DNA of 64,000 nt from Yersinia artesiana (GCF_902726545.1 NZ_CACVAD010000007.1:44387-108386); one strand, 5' to 3'; shown: positions 33,191 to 42,996, counted from the stretch's first letter. Numbers and translations are program-made. Notes: generated by a model not told the origin, from the letters alone.

Positions 33191-33204
33191 CAAGCATATG
33201 CTTG
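33191..33204. promoter_or_regulatory. 14-bp perfect palindrome, candidate operator
   Basis: CAAGCATATGCTTG in the divergent gap between the MFS gene and the regulator, 60 bp before the regulator start. The CAAG-N6-CTTG layout is like SufR operators (CAAC-N6-GTTG as I remember them). Confidence 0.65.
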
Positions 33205-33263
33205 TAAAATGTTATGCTGATAATCATCAGAAAGTTAAATGTACCAGCGATGTTGGGGAAGAG

Positions 33264-33908
33264 ATGGATATCGACTATTCGACCTGCCAGCCGCAGTCTG
33301 TTGCTGAACGCCTACTGTTGTTGCTGAAGACGCGTGGCCCCATGCAGGCCAGTGATGCGGGTAACATCCTCGGCACGACAGGGGAAGCTGCTCGCCAACA
33401 ATTCGTAAAATTGGCTAAAGATGGCTTGGTTGTGGCGGTGGCCCAGGCAAAAGGTGTCGGGCGACCTATCCAGCTTTGGCAACTCACCGAGGCAGGTAAT
33501 GCCCGTTTTCCTGATGCTCATAGTGAGCTAACGGTTCAATTATTACGCATGGTACGCACAAAATTAGGCGAAGAAGCGCTTAATTTACTGATAGATACTC
33601 GTGAGCAAGAAACACGCGATCTGTATTGCCAGGCGATGGAGGGCGCGCATAATATTGATGAACGGGTGGAGCGGCTGGTGGCTATTCGCTCTCAGGAAGG
33701 GTACATGGCGGAATGCCAGACTCAGGCCGATGGCTCAATATTACTGATTGAAAATCATTGCCCGATTTGCGCCGCCGCTGCCAGTTGTCAGGGATTTTGT
33801 CGGGCAGAATTATCGGTATTTCAGCAAGCTCTGGGAGTACCGGTTGAGCGGGTGGAGCATATTCTATCCGGCTCCCGGCGCTGTACTTATCGTATCAAGC
33901 TGGAATAA
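33264..33908 (+). CDS. SufR-like winged-helix regulator with Fe-S cysteine motif
   Basis: Predicted repressor of 214 aa. The N-terminal ArsR/DeoR-like winged helix covers about 14-85 (RLLLLLKTRGPMQASDAGNI, then GVGRPIQLWQLT). The C-terminal domain carries ENHCPICAAAASCQGFC and a later SRRC, the cysteine arrangement that ligates a [Fe-S] cluster in SufR-type regulators. The ATG at 33264 follows GGGGA; an earlier ATG at 33198 lies inside the operator palindrome and is unlikely. Divergent from the MFS gene. It probably senses iron-sulfur or redox status. Confidence 0.8.
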   Translation: MDIDYSTCQPQSVAERLLLLLKTRGPMQASDAGNILGTTGEAARQQFVKLAKDGLVVAVAQAKGVGRPIQLWQLTEAGNARFPDAHSELTVQLLRMVRTKLGEEALNLLIDTREQETRDLYCQAMEGAHNIDERVERLVAIRSQEGYMAECQTQADGSILLIENHCPICAAAASCQGFCRAELSVFQQALGVPVERVEHILSGSRRCTYRIKLE

Positions 33909-33941
33909 TTATGATGACCGGATGGCGACGACAGAGAAAGC

Positions 33942-33968
33942 GCGGATAAAGCACGAGGCGCTATCCGC
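33942..33968. terminator. Hairpin between convergent regulator and yiaD
   Basis: GCGGATA with TATCCGC, 7-bp stem and 13-nt loop in the 76-bp convergent gap. No strong T tract, so function is uncertain. Confidence 0.4.
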
Positions 33969-33984
33969 AAGAAAATAATAACAA

Positions 33985-34644
33985 TTACAGTGGGCTTAAG
34001 GTGATTTCAACCCGACGGTTCTGCGCCTTACCGGCGGCGGTGCTGTTGCTGGCAACCGGATTATCCGGCCCTGCACCACTAGTGCGGATGCGATTAGCCG
34101 CCACACCCTGCACAATCAGTGCGCTTCCTACACTGTCGGCGCGTTGTTGTGAAAGCGTCATGTTATGCGCTCTGGCACCAGTGCTGTCGGTGTAGCCGGT
34201 CACATTGACGGCGGTTTTATCATACTCTTTCAATACCATAGCAACGCCGGTCAAGGTATTGGCTCCAGCCGGTTTCAGGTTGCTGCTATCCGTATCAAAA
34301 GTGACATTATTGGGCATATTCAACACGATATTGTCGCCCTGACGGGTCACGCTAACACCTGTGCCATTCATTTTTTCGCGTAGTTTGGCTTCCTGCACAT
34401 CCATGTAGTAGCCCGCACCGCCACCCAATGCGGCTCCCGCAGCGGCACCAATTAATGCGCCTTTGCCCCGATCATGTTTGGATGATGACAACATACCAAT
34501 CCCAGCACCTAACACCGCTCCGATGCCTGCCCCATAACCTGATTTACCCGCTTGTGATTCGCCGGTATAGGGATTGGTGGTACAAGCAGAAAGTGTCAGC
34601 GCGACAGAAACGGCGGCCACCGTGGCCAGAATGCGTTTATTCAT
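33985..34644 (-). CDS. yiaD: OmpA-family lipoprotein YiaD
   Basis: Outer-membrane lipoprotein of 219 aa, the E. coli length. Lipobox LTLSAC, then a glycine-zipper stretch (about 40-85; GAGIGAVLGAGIGM, GALIGAAAGAALGGGAGYY), then a C-terminal OmpA peptidoglycan-binding domain with NVTGYTDSTGARAHNMTLSQ. The ATG at 34644 is chosen over an upstream frame start because the signal peptide begins there. Multicopy yiaD is known to ease bamD defects in E. coli. Confidence 0.93.
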   Translation of the reverse strand: MNKRILATVAAVSVALTLSACTTNPYTGESQAGKSGYGAGIGAVLGAGIGMLSSSKHDRGKGALIGAAAGAALGGGAGYYMDVQEAKLREKMNGTGVSVTRQGDNIVLNMPNNVTFDTDSSNLKPAGANTLTGVAMVLKEYDKTAVNVTGYTDSTGARAHNMTLSQQRADSVGSALIVQGVAANRIRTSGAGPDNPVASNSTAAGKAQNRRVEITLSPL

Positions 34645-34843
34645 TGAATTTCCCTTAAATGGCATTCTATTTTGGCGAAAAATAGATAACGTCGCCCAAT
34701 AGCTGATTTAACAAATCATCTGCCAGCGTTAAATAAAGTTGCTGGCATTTATCTGCCATCGTTATCCGGTAATTTATGGGTGAATACCATTGAGAAAACT
34801 CTCATAGTGTTATGTGGTTAGCCTGAATGCTGCGTTTATCGAC

Positions 34844-34890
34844 GAAAAAGCACAGAACAGTGCTTTTCGACGGGCGCTTTCGCAGCCCGT
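34844..34890 (-). terminator. Double hairpin after the 734-aa exported protein gene
   Basis: AAAAGCAC-AGAACA-GTGCTTTT (34847-34868) with a following T stretch on minus, preceded on that strand by a second stem, ACGGGC/GCCCGT (34870-34890). It lies 12 nt past the gene stop. The remaining gap to yiaD is AT-rich with nothing else clear. Confidence 0.75.
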
Positions 34891-34902
34891 ACCTGTGGGG
34901 GA

Positions 34903-37107
34903 TTAAAACTCATCATGGTGAAAGCCGAATTTTGTACTGACTCGCGCCGCGGGCTGAGAAATGACACGAGAACGTATCACTTTCACCCCGCGTTGTTGTA
35001 GATAATGCGCCAGCCCATGTAATGCTGCTGTTCCTGCGCCGCGCACGCTACCTTCACCCTCAGGGTCCAGCACATAGTTCGGATCAGTAACAAAAAACTC
35101 AATGCGGTAGTTTTCATGACTATTTTCAAAAGACTCATCTTTTCTGGCCGCCAGAATGCTGACAATATCCCCTCTTAGCCGCACTGCTATGTAGATATAG
35201 TTATCCTCAGGCGCGAGCAATTCGCTATAAAGTGAGTAACTGTGCATTTGTCCTGCATCAAGTGTTCTGTCAGATTCCGACCAGTACTCGTTAGTGATGT
35301 GATAATGGATAGGAGTCGCTCTGTAAATATCGGACCAGGCGGCGAGTGCTGCTCGGGCATCGTCCATCAAAGGCTCATCAACTCCTGGCTGACCTGGGAT
35401 AGTAGTATCAAGGATATCGACATCAAAATATAAATCGGGGTGAGTCACCCACTCGCCGTTTTCACGTACCCGTGCGGCAAGTGGCTCGGTGGGGTAATGA
35501 TAAGATGCTAATGCGAGTGAATAGGTTCCCAGAGGCAAGCGCTGGGCAGCAGCAGGAGAAGCCGTCGCACTGGGGTTATGCACCAGATAACGGGCGTAAT
35601 TTAAACGTGCATAATCAAATGCCCGGATGATTTGATGAATGGCTTCTTCCTGCCCCAGATTGCGTATAACCTCTCTAACCTCATTCACCAGACGACTTTC
35701 AGTTGCCGGATCGCTAGTTGCAAAGCCTGTCGTATCATTCTCATCGATTTGTGTTAACACTCGACGCAGAACATCCAGAGTCCAGTCGCGCATTGAATCA
35801 CCAAATAGCAAGGTAAAGTCCGCCAATACGCGGGACATCCGCAGGGAGCAGCGCATATCTGTATCACGGGGATAGCGGGCTGAGAGGATATTATCCATCG
35901 AAGTCTTACAAAACTGAGCGGTGGCCGGTAGCGTGATTGCTTGATTATGGAGCTGAGTTTCAATTTTAGTTAAGGTCAGTGCTGCGCGGCTATTATCAGG
36001 CGAATGAGGCTGTGGTTTAAGTAACGATGAATCACCTGCGACTAATACCGCTTTATCTTTATTTTCATCAGTAAACCATTGTTTGACCTTATGCCATAGT
36101 TCATCGCCCTGATTGCAACGGCTGTGAGTGACGTAATTATAAATCGCCAATGCGGGAATAAATGCGCAACCTAATGTTCCGGAGGTATCCCGTTCGCCTC
36201 TGTGATGTGCGGACTGAATACTTTCAGCGCTTGCTGCCATCACGATTTGGTCGATGACCAGCGGATGTTCGCTGGTGTTATTAATGATGATGGCTGAGGT
36301 TTCTACCAGGCGAGCAAAAGGGGCACTTGCAACCGTGATAGTGGGGGATAAAGCGATTTGTTCCGTATCACGGCTTTCCATATAATCTACGGCAATATTA
36401 TTGCTGTTGAGATGAAATAACAGGGAAAATTGATTAGCATCTGGGTGAAGGCGAAACTCCAGTGGTTCATTATCATACGAATTAAAAATGAACACATTTC
36501 TTTTAGAAAACCAAACGATGGGGCCTAATGTTAATTCCACCATAAAATCACTTTGGTTATTAATATCAAAACTCAGTAAAACCTGCTTGTTGGGGTAGTT
36601 GGGGTCATCCCAATTTTGAGCAAAAATATCAGATAACAGTAGTTGCATTCGTTTCAGAATAACACAACGCTCACTGCATCCTTCGATGGGTGAATAAGCA
36701 ACACTGACACTGCTAATTTGATCATCCATGTTCAAATCAGCCAGGTCGTGCTGCCCGATAGATTCCATTAAATTTAAATAAGGCGAATTATAATTGTCAT
36801 TTTTATATATAGTGGCAAACATTCCGTCAGGAATAGATATAGAGGAAATACTGTCGTTCTGTATTACCTCATCATCTCTATCGAGGAAGTCAATATTTTC
36901 TCCTGGGGCGAAACACATCGATTTACCAGATAACTCATCATCATTATATAAACATACGGCTTGATTATTTTTGGGGGTTAAATACTCTTTATTAATCTGC
37001 GGGCTGATTCTATGTGTAGTGCAGTCTTTATCCATTTCTTTAGCGATTATTATACTGGGTAATATTAAAAATAATATAGCGATATGAATTAAAATCTTTG
37101 ACTTCAT
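34903..37107 (-). CDS. Exported protein: beta/gamma-crystallin head, acetyltransferase-like tail
   Basis: 734 aa, not recognised as a named protein. A signal peptide (about 1-22, cut near SIIIAKE) is followed by a beta/gamma-crystallin domain (about 48-138). Both Greek-key calcium motifs are intact: NDSISS at 84-89 and DDQISS at 128-133. A beta-rich linker covers about 145-305. The rest matches the upstream paralogue: LGCAFIPALAIYNY, four shared cysteines, and a C-terminal GNAT-like end with RGAGTAALHGLAHYLQQRG and SRVISQPAARVSTKFGF. It starts 49 nt after the paralogue and so is the second gene of that operon. An acetyl-CoA-type fold on a secreted protein suggests an effector or toxin, but this is inference. 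Confidence 0.75.
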   Translation of the reverse strand: MKSKILIHIAILFLILPSIIIAKEMDKDCTTHRISPQINKEYLTPKNNQAVCLYNDDELSGKSMCFAPGENIDFLDRDDEVIQNDSISSISIPDGMFATIYKNDNYNSPYLNLMESIGQHDLADLNMDDQISSVSVAYSPIEGCSERCVILKRMQLLLSDIFAQNWDDPNYPNKQVLLSFDINNQSDFMVELTLGPIVWFSKRNVFIFNSYDNEPLEFRLHPDANQFSLLFHLNSNNIAVDYMESRDTEQIALSPTITVASAPFARLVETSAIIINNTSEHPLVIDQIVMAASAESIQSAHHRGERDTSGTLGCAFIPALAIYNYVTHSRCNQGDELWHKVKQWFTDENKDKAVLVAGDSSLLKPQPHSPDNSRAALTLTKIETQLHNQAITLPATAQFCKTSMDNILSARYPRDTDMRCSLRMSRVLADFTLLFGDSMRDWTLDVLRRVLTQIDENDTTGFATSDPATESRLVNEVREVIRNLGQEEAIHQIIRAFDYARLNYARYLVHNPSATASPAAAQRLPLGTYSLALASYHYPTEPLAARVRENGEWVTHPDLYFDVDILDTTIPGQPGVDEPLMDDARAALAAWSDIYRATPIHYHITNEYWSESDRTLDAGQMHSYSLYSELLAPEDNYIYIAVRLRGDIVSILAARKDESFENSHENYRIEFFVTDPNYVLDPEGEGSVRGAGTAALHGLAHYLQQRGVKVIRSRVISQPAARVSTKFGFHHDEF

Positions 37108-37156
37108 AATATAACCTCTATTACTTTTTTCTTTATAAAATAGGAAAGGCTAACGA

Positions 37157-38611
37157 TTAAAGCTCATCATGTTTGAAACCGAGTTTGGTTTTTACTCTGG
37201 CTGAAGGCTGAGAAATAACATTAGAGCGTAATTTTTTCATACCTTTTTGTTTCAAATAACGGGCTAACTCATGTGCTGCCGCAGTGCCCGCTCCGCGTAT
37301 ATTTCCTTCCGCGTTTGGCGTCAGAACATTGCGCGGTTCGCTCACGGAAACATCTATATAGTACTCTTTTCTCGCCTCACTACCCTCGGCTGCGCCCAGT
37401 ACACTGACTATTTCTCCATTCAGTCTAACGACCACAAACAGATAGCCACTGCGATTGCTTTCTAATTCGAGTAATAATGACGTGCTGGTTGTCCGTGCGG
37501 CGCTAGTGGTGCGATCAAGATCAGTCAGAGGGTTACCGTGTTGGTCTGTTTTTAAGGGGGCGAACAGGTAAGTATTAAACCAATGGCCCATGACGGCATG
37601 AGTCAGGGTGATAAGAGTCCGCTCTGTTGTGCTGCTCTCAATGATTTCTACCTCAAAATGTAAATCGGGCCTTACCACCCACTCATTATTCTCACGAATA
37701 CGTACCACGTGTGGCTCGGTGGGGTATTGATAAGACTCTAAAGAGAGCGAATATTCCCCTAATGGCAGACTTTGCGCGGCTATAGGGGAGGCCGAGGCTC
37801 CAGGGTTATGCTCAAGATAATTAGCATAATTCAAGCGGGAATAAATTAATGCGCGGGTGATTTTTCTGATAGTTTCAGCTAATCCCAACTGCTGGATAAT
37901 CGCGCGGATTCCATTAACCAGATGATCTTCAGTGGCTACATCGCTGCCTGCATAGCCAGTCACATGTTGTGCATCAATTCTGGTGATAACATCCTGAAGT
38001 TGCTCGGGCGTCCAGTCACGTACTGAATGGCCGAATAACGTCGTAAAGTCAGCTAATACACGCGATACCCATTGTGGGCAGTTATCATCGGGGCTACGGG
38101 GATAGCGGGCCGCGAGGATATTATCAATCGAGGTTCTGCAAATTTTAGCCGTGGCTGGTAAGGTCAGCGCCTGATGATGTAATTGCGTATTGATTTTATT
38201 TAATATCAACGTGAGTGGGGCGGCCTGATTATTTTTATGCGCGGGGTGAGCGGGTTGCGGTTTAAGTAATGGGGTGCTACCGACTATCAATATCGCCTTA
38301 TCTTTATTATCATCTGAAAACCAATGTGATATCTGACTCCATAATTTATCCGCCTGATCACACCGGCTATGAGTAATGTAATTATAAATTGCCAATGCAG
38401 GTATAAAGGTACAACCTAATATTCCTACAGTGTCTCGCTCAAATCTGCTATATTCAATATTTTCCGTATTGTGAATTACCTCTATTTCACTTTGATATTT
38501 ATCTTCAGGATATAAGTAAACTTTTTTACTTTTAATTTCATTAGCAAAGATAGATGGTGAAATAATAATTAAAAAAAACAGCGATTTTTTATTGAGAAAT
38601 ATCCTTATCAT
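37157..38611 (-). CDS. Exported paralogue with acetyltransferase-like C-terminus
   Basis: 484 aa, not recognised. The signal peptide is about 1-23 (KKSLFFLIIISPSIFA). There is no crystallin domain: after about 35 residues it enters the core shared with the 734-aa protein (LGCTFIPALAIYNYITHSRC; RTSIDNILAARYPR; SRVLADFTTLFGHSVRDWT). The end is again GNAT-like: YLFVVVRLNGEIVSVLGA, YYIDVSVSEP, RGAGTAAAHELARYLKQKG, SNVISQPSARVKTKLGF. It is the first gene of the pair, 112 nt after yiaC on the same strand, in the position E. coli gives to bisC. The 5' part is AT-rich compared with its neighbours. Confidence 0.75.
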   Translation of the reverse strand: MIRIFLNKKSLFFLIIISPSIFANEIKSKKVYLYPEDKYQSEIEVIHNTENIEYSRFERDTVGILGCTFIPALAIYNYITHSRCDQADKLWSQISHWFSDDNKDKAILIVGSTPLLKPQPAHPAHKNNQAAPLTLILNKINTQLHHQALTLPATAKICRTSIDNILAARYPRSPDDNCPQWVSRVLADFTTLFGHSVRDWTPEQLQDVITRIDAQHVTGYAGSDVATEDHLVNGIRAIIQQLGLAETIRKITRALIYSRLNYANYLEHNPGASASPIAAQSLPLGEYSLSLESYQYPTEPHVVRIRENNEWVVRPDLHFEVEIIESSTTERTLITLTHAVMGHWFNTYLFAPLKTDQHGNPLTDLDRTTSAARTTSTSLLLELESNRSGYLFVVVRLNGEIVSVLGAAEGSEARKEYYIDVSVSEPRNVLTPNAEGNIRGAGTAAAHELARYLKQKGMKKLRSNVISQPSARVKTKLGFKHDEL

Positions 38612-38723
38612 AATACCCCCTTGTTGATACCAGTTGATAAATTGGTACCGGGATAGGGTAATACTATTGTTCTCCAGCGAGGTTTATTAAAATTTATCAG
38701 ATGCTGGGGGATAAAATAAGGAG

Positions 38724-39179
38724 CTAATTAAATAGGTGTTGCCAGTGCAGAGTTAAAATAGTGCTTTTGGTCTCAGCGTTATACGTTTTCCCTATCTGGG
38801 TAAAACCCTGTTTACGGTAGAAGTGGCAGGCGCGTTGATTTTGCTGATAGACCTCCAGCGTCAGGGCGCGGTAATGCTGTTGAACATGTTCCATCAATGC
38901 CTTACCGATACCCTGCCCGTGAAAAGGTTGGGCGACAAACAATGCCCCCACCAGTTGTTCTGCCAGAATACTGATAAATCCTGTAATCGGATTTTCATCG
39001 CCAGTGGTTTTTGGGGGTAAATATACCCAAGTTTGTGCTGTTGGCAGGTATGTGTTCCTTACCAACGGGGCGCTCTCATGCCAATATTGTTCGGCAATAA
39101 AAGGATGCGCCGCAATCGTGCTGGTAAGCCACAATTGCATCACGGCATCAAGATCGTCGGGTTGATACGCTCTAATCAT
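38724..39179 (-). CDS. yiaC: GNAT-family N-acetyltransferase YiaC
   Basis: Cytoplasmic GNAT of 151 aa; E. coli YiaC acts as a lysine acetyltransferase. MIRAYQPDDLDAVMQLWL at the start, acetyl-CoA motif A FHGQGIGKALMEHV (around 98-111), and NQRACHFYRKQGF (motif B). It overlaps the tag stop by 4 nt (ATGA), so it is translated with tag. Confidence 0.93.
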   Translation of the reverse strand: MIRAYQPDDLDAVMQLWLTSTIAAHPFIAEQYWHESAPLVRNTYLPTAQTWVYLPPKTTGDENPITGFISILAEQLVGALFVAQPFHGQGIGKALMEHVQQHYRALTLEVYQQNQRACHFYRKQGFTQIGKTYNAETKSTILTLHWQHLFN

Positions 39180-39748
39180 TTTGCTGCATTATCCGGGTGG
39201 CAGAAACAGCTCGCCAGATGATCGTTCACCAGTCCACTGGCTTGCATAAAGGCATAGCAAATAGTGGAACCGATAAACTTAAAGCCACGTTTTTTGAGTG
39301 CCTTAGACATTGCATCTGAGATCGGGGTTGTTGCCGGGCATTCAGCCAAACACCACCAATGGTTAACTTTTGGCTCACCATCGACGAAATCCCAGATAAA
39401 ACGCGAAAAATCTTCGCCGTTGGCTTCCATTGCCAGATAGGCCTGCGCATTGGTAATAATCGCCTGAATTTTACCGCGATGGCGGATGATGCCGCTGTCC
39501 AGCACCAGCTTTTCAACCTCTTCCGGCCCCATTCTCGCTACACGCACCGGATCAAAATTATGGAAGCATTTGCGATAGTGTTCGCGTTTTTTCAGCACGG
39601 TTATCCATGAAAGCCCGGCTTGTTGACCTTCGAGACACAGCATTTCGAATAATGCCTGGCTGTCGGTACGTGGAATTCCCCATTCAGTATCGTGATAAGT
39701 GAGATACAGAGGATCAGTGGTCACCCAACCGCAGCGTTGTAGGCTCAT
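39176..39748 (-). CDS. tag: DNA-3-methyladenine glycosylase I
   Basis: Base-excision repair enzyme of 190 aa that removes 3-methyladenine. The zinc ligands are visible: Cys in RCGWV, His in YHDTEWG near the N-terminus, and His/Cys in VNDHLASCFCH at the C-terminus. The catalytic region has GLSWITVLKKREHYR. First gene of tag-yiaC. Confidence 0.96.
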   Translation of the reverse strand: MSLQRCGWVTTDPLYLTYHDTEWGIPRTDSQALFEMLCLEGQQAGLSWITVLKKREHYRKCFHNFDPVRVARMGPEEVEKLVLDSGIIRHRGKIQAIITNAQAYLAMEANGEDFSRFIWDFVDGEPKVNHWWCLAECPATTPISDAMSKALKKRGFKFIGSTICYAFMQASGLVNDHLASCFCHPDNAAK

Positions 39749-40002
39749 TATTCGTCTTCCTTTATTGCCGATTTTAACAGGGGATGATCGCTGTTCGTTG
39801 ACTGATTAGCAACCTATCGACAGATTCTTTACCTTGGTGGGTATTGCGCAAAATTATCCGTTGGAATCCAATTAAAGGCTCATTTTATCGACAAATCTGC
39901 TTTGATTGTTGCATCTTACCGGATTCTGGCTGTATATCTTACGGTCAACGGGTATACTGACCCATTCCATTTTAATCCACTTGTATCGCGTGCGAATCCA
40001 AC

Positions 40003-40917
40003 ATGCAAAAGTTTGATACCAAGACCTTTCAGGGCCTGATCCTGACGTTACAGGACTATTGGGCGCGCCAAGGCTGCACCATTGTTCAACCACTGGACAT
40101 GGAAGTCGGCGCGGGTACCTCCCACCCAATGACCTGTCTGCGCGCACTTGGCCCAGAGCCAATCGCTGCCGCTTATGTACAACCTTCACGCCGCCCGACC
40201 GATGGTCGCTACGGTGAGAACCCCAATCGCCTGCAACACTATTACCAGTTCCAGGTCATTATCAAACCTTCACCAGACAACATTCAGGAACTCTATTTAG
40301 GTTCATTGAAAGAGCTGGGTCTGGACCCGTTGATTCACGACATTCGCTTTGTCGAAGACAACTGGGAGAACCCAACGCTGGGTGCCTGGGGTCTGGGCTG
40401 GGAAGTGTGGCTGAACGGCATGGAAGTGACGCAGTTCACTTACTTCCAGCAAGTGGGCGGTTTGGAATGTAAACCGGTCACTGGCGAAATAACTTATGGT
40501 CTGGAACGTTTGGCAATGTACATCCAGGGCGTAGATAGCGTTTATGACCTGATTTGGTGTGACGGCCCACTGGGTACAACCACCTATGGCGATATTTATC
40601 ATCAAAATGAAGTGGAGCAATCCACCTATAACTTTGAATACGCCGATGTGGACTTCCTGTTCTCCTGCTTCGAGCAATATGAGAAAGAAGCCCAGTCACT
40701 GCTGGCGCTGGAAGTCCCGCTGCCACTGCCGGCTTATGAACGTATTCTCAAAGCTGGCCACACGTTTAACCTGCTCGACGCCCGTAAAGCCATCTCGGTG
40801 ACTGAGCGTCAGCGCTATATTCTGCGCATACGTACGCTGACCAAAGCTGTCGCCGAGGCTTATTATGCTTCCCGCGAGGCATTGGGCTTCCCTATGTGCA
40901 AAAAGAATCAGAACTAA
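40003..40917 (+). CDS. glyQ: Glycine-tRNA ligase alpha subunit
   Basis: Catalytic-core subunit of the bacterial heterotetrameric (alpha2beta2) glycyl-tRNA synthetase, 304 aa. Contains the class II features [33 protein letters not shown] and the motif near [19 protein letters not shown]. The 254-bp gap upstream after tag holds its promoter region; I see no clear riboswitch. glyS follows 9 nt later. Confidence 0.97.
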   Translation: MQKFDTKTFQGLILTLQDYWARQGCTIVQPLDMEVGAGTSHPMTCLRALGPEPIAAAYVQPSRRPTDGRYGENPNRLQHYYQFQVIIKPSPDNIQELYLGSLKELGLDPLIHDIRFVEDNWENPTLGAWGLGWEVWLNGMEVTQFTYFQQVGGLECKPVTGEITYGLERLAMYIQGVDSVYDLIWCDGPLGTTTYGDIYHQNEVEQSTYNFEYADVDFLFSCFEQYEKEAQSLLALEVPLPLPAYERILKAGHTFNLLDARKAISVTERQRYILRIRTLTKAVAEAYYASREALGFPMCKKNQN

Positions 40918-40926
40918 GAGGCTGTC

Positions 40927-42996
40927 ATGACTCAACAGACTTTCCTGGTGGAAATCGGCACGGAAGAGTTGCCGCCGAAGGCTCTTCGTTCTCTGGCCGA
41001 ATCTTTTGCCGCCAATTTTACGGCTGAACTCGATAACGCCAACTTGCCTTACGGTGAGGTTATTTGGTATGCCGCACCGCGCCGTTTGGCGTTAAAAGTC
41101 ATTAACTTAAGTGCTGCTCAGGCTGATCGTGAAGTTGAAAAACGTGGCCCGGCGATCGCGCAAGCATTTGATGCCGAAGGCAAACCAAGCAAAGCGGCTG
41201 AGGGTTGGGCGCGTGGCTGTGGTATTACTGTCGATCAGGCAGAGCGTTTGGTTACCGATAAAGGCGAATGGCTGCTGTATCGCGCGCATGTCAAAGGGCA
41301 ATCAGCGCAGTTGCTGCTGGCGGGGATGGTCAATACCGCATTGAGCAAACTGCCTATTCCTAAACTGATGCGTTGGGGTGATAAAGACACCCAATTCGTT
41401 CGCCCGGTTCATACCGTGACCATGCTGTTAGGTTCTGAAGTCATTCCTGGCACGGTATTAGGTATCGATTCAGATCGTATTATTCGTGGTCACCGCTTTA
41501 TGGGTGAATCCGAGTTCACTCTCGATAATGCCGATCAATATCCGCAAGTCTTGCTGGAACGCGGTAAAGTCATTGCTGATTATGAATTACGCAAAGCTAT
41601 CATTAAGCGTGATGCGGAATTAGCGGCACAGAAGATCGGCGGTGTTGCTGATCTGAGTGAAAGCTTGCTGGAAGAAGTGGCGTCGCTGGTTGAATGGCCG
41701 GTGGTGCTGACCGCCAAATTTGAAGAGAAATTCCTGGCAGTTCCTGCGGAAGCACTGGTGTATACCATGAAGGGTGACCAGAAGTATTTCCCGGTTTACG
41801 ACACTGCGGGTAACTTGCTGCCAAACTTCATTTTTGTTGCCAACATTGAATCGAAAGATCCCCAGCAGATTATTTCAGGTAACGAGAAAGTGGTGCGCCC
41901 ACGTCTGGCGGATGCCGAGTTCTTCTTTAATACTGACCGCAAAAAGCGCCTGGAAGACAATCTACCGCGTCTGGAAACCGTGCTGTTCCAACAGCAACTG
42001 GGTACCTTGCGTGATAAAACGGATCGTATTCAAGCGCTGGCCGGTTGGGTTGCCGCACAGATTGGTGCCGATGTTAACCACGCTACTCGCGCCGGTTTGC
42101 TGTCCAAGTGCGATCTGATGACCAATATGGTATTCGAATTCACCGATACCCAAGGTGTGATGGGGATGCACTATGCTCGTCACGACGGTGAAGCTGAAGA
42201 CGTTGCGGTCGCACTGAATGAGCAATATCAGCCACGTTTTGCCGGTGATGATTTACCGTCAAATCCGGTGGCTTGCGCATTGGCTATTGCCGATAAAATG
42301 GACACGCTGGCGGGTATTTTCGGTATCGGTCAACATCCGAAAGGCGATAAAGACCCATTTGCTCTGCGCCGCGCCGCATTAGGTGTATTGCGTATTATCG
42401 TTGAGAAGAATTTGTCGCTGGATCTGCAAACGCTGACCGAAGAAGCGGTGCGCCTGTATGGCAGCAAGCTGACCAACACCAAAGTGGTCGATGAAGTGAT
42501 TGAATTCATGCTGGGCCGCTTCCGTGCCTGGTATCAGGATGAAGGTCATAGCGTTGATACCATTCAGGCGGTTCTGGCGCGTCGTCCAACCCGTCCGGCT
42601 GATTTTGATGCTCGGGTGAAAGCAGTAACTTATTTCCGCACATTGGACGCGGCTGCAGCACTGGCTGCGGCGAACAAACGTGTGTCGAATATTCTGGCGA
42701 AATCCACTGATAAGTTGAATGACCATGTACGTGCTTCTGTGCTGAAAGAGCCAGCAGAGCTGAAGTTGGCCACACATCTGGTGGTGTTGCGCGATAAGCT
42801 CGAACCGGTGTTTGCGGCAGGTCAATACCAGGAAGCACTGGTTGAACTGGCGGCGCTGCGAGAAACGGTTGATGAGTTCTTTGAAAGCGTAATGGTGATG
42901 GCTGAAGATGATGCCGTGCGGGTGAACCGACTGACATTATTGAGTAAACTGCGCGAGTTGTTCTTACAGGTTGCTGATATTTCTCTGTTGCAGTAA
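40927..42996 (+). CDS. glyS: Glycine-tRNA ligase beta subunit
   Basis: tRNA-binding subunit, 689 aa, starting [20 protein letters not shown]. Includes the HD-like core and a C-terminal anticodon-binding DALR-type region ([20 protein letters not shown]). Ends at a hairpin. Confidence 0.97.
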   Translation: MTQQTFLVEIGTEELPPKALRSLAESFAANFTAELDNANLPYGEVIWYAAPRRLALKVINLSAAQADREVEKRGPAIAQAFDAEGKPSKAAEGWARGCGITVDQAERLVTDKGEWLLYRAHVKGQSAQLLLAGMVNTALSKLPIPKLMRWGDKDTQFVRPVHTVTMLLGSEVIPGTVLGIDSDRIIRGHRFMGESEFTLDNADQYPQVLLERGKVIADYELRKAIIKRDAELAAQKIGGVADLSESLLEEVASLVEWPVVLTAKFEEKFLAVPAEALVYTMKGDQKYFPVYDTAGNLLPNFIFVANIESKDPQQIISGNEKVVRPRLADAEFFFNTDRKKRLEDNLPRLETVLFQQQLGTLRDKTDRIQALAGWVAAQIGADVNHATRAGLLSKCDLMTNMVFEFTDTQGVMGMHYARHDGEAEDVAVALNEQYQPRFAGDDLPSNPVACALAIADKMDTLAGIFGIGQHPKGDKDPFALRRAALGVLRIIVEKNLSLDLQTLTEEAVRLYGSKLTNTKVVDEVIEFMLGRFRAWYQDEGHSVDTIQAVLARRPTRPADFDARVKAVTYFRTLDAAAALAAANKRVSNILAKSTDKLNDHVRASVLKEPAELKLATHLVVLRDKLEPVFAAGQYQEALVELAALRETVDEFFESVMVMAEDDAVRVNRLTLLSKLRELFLQVADISLLQ

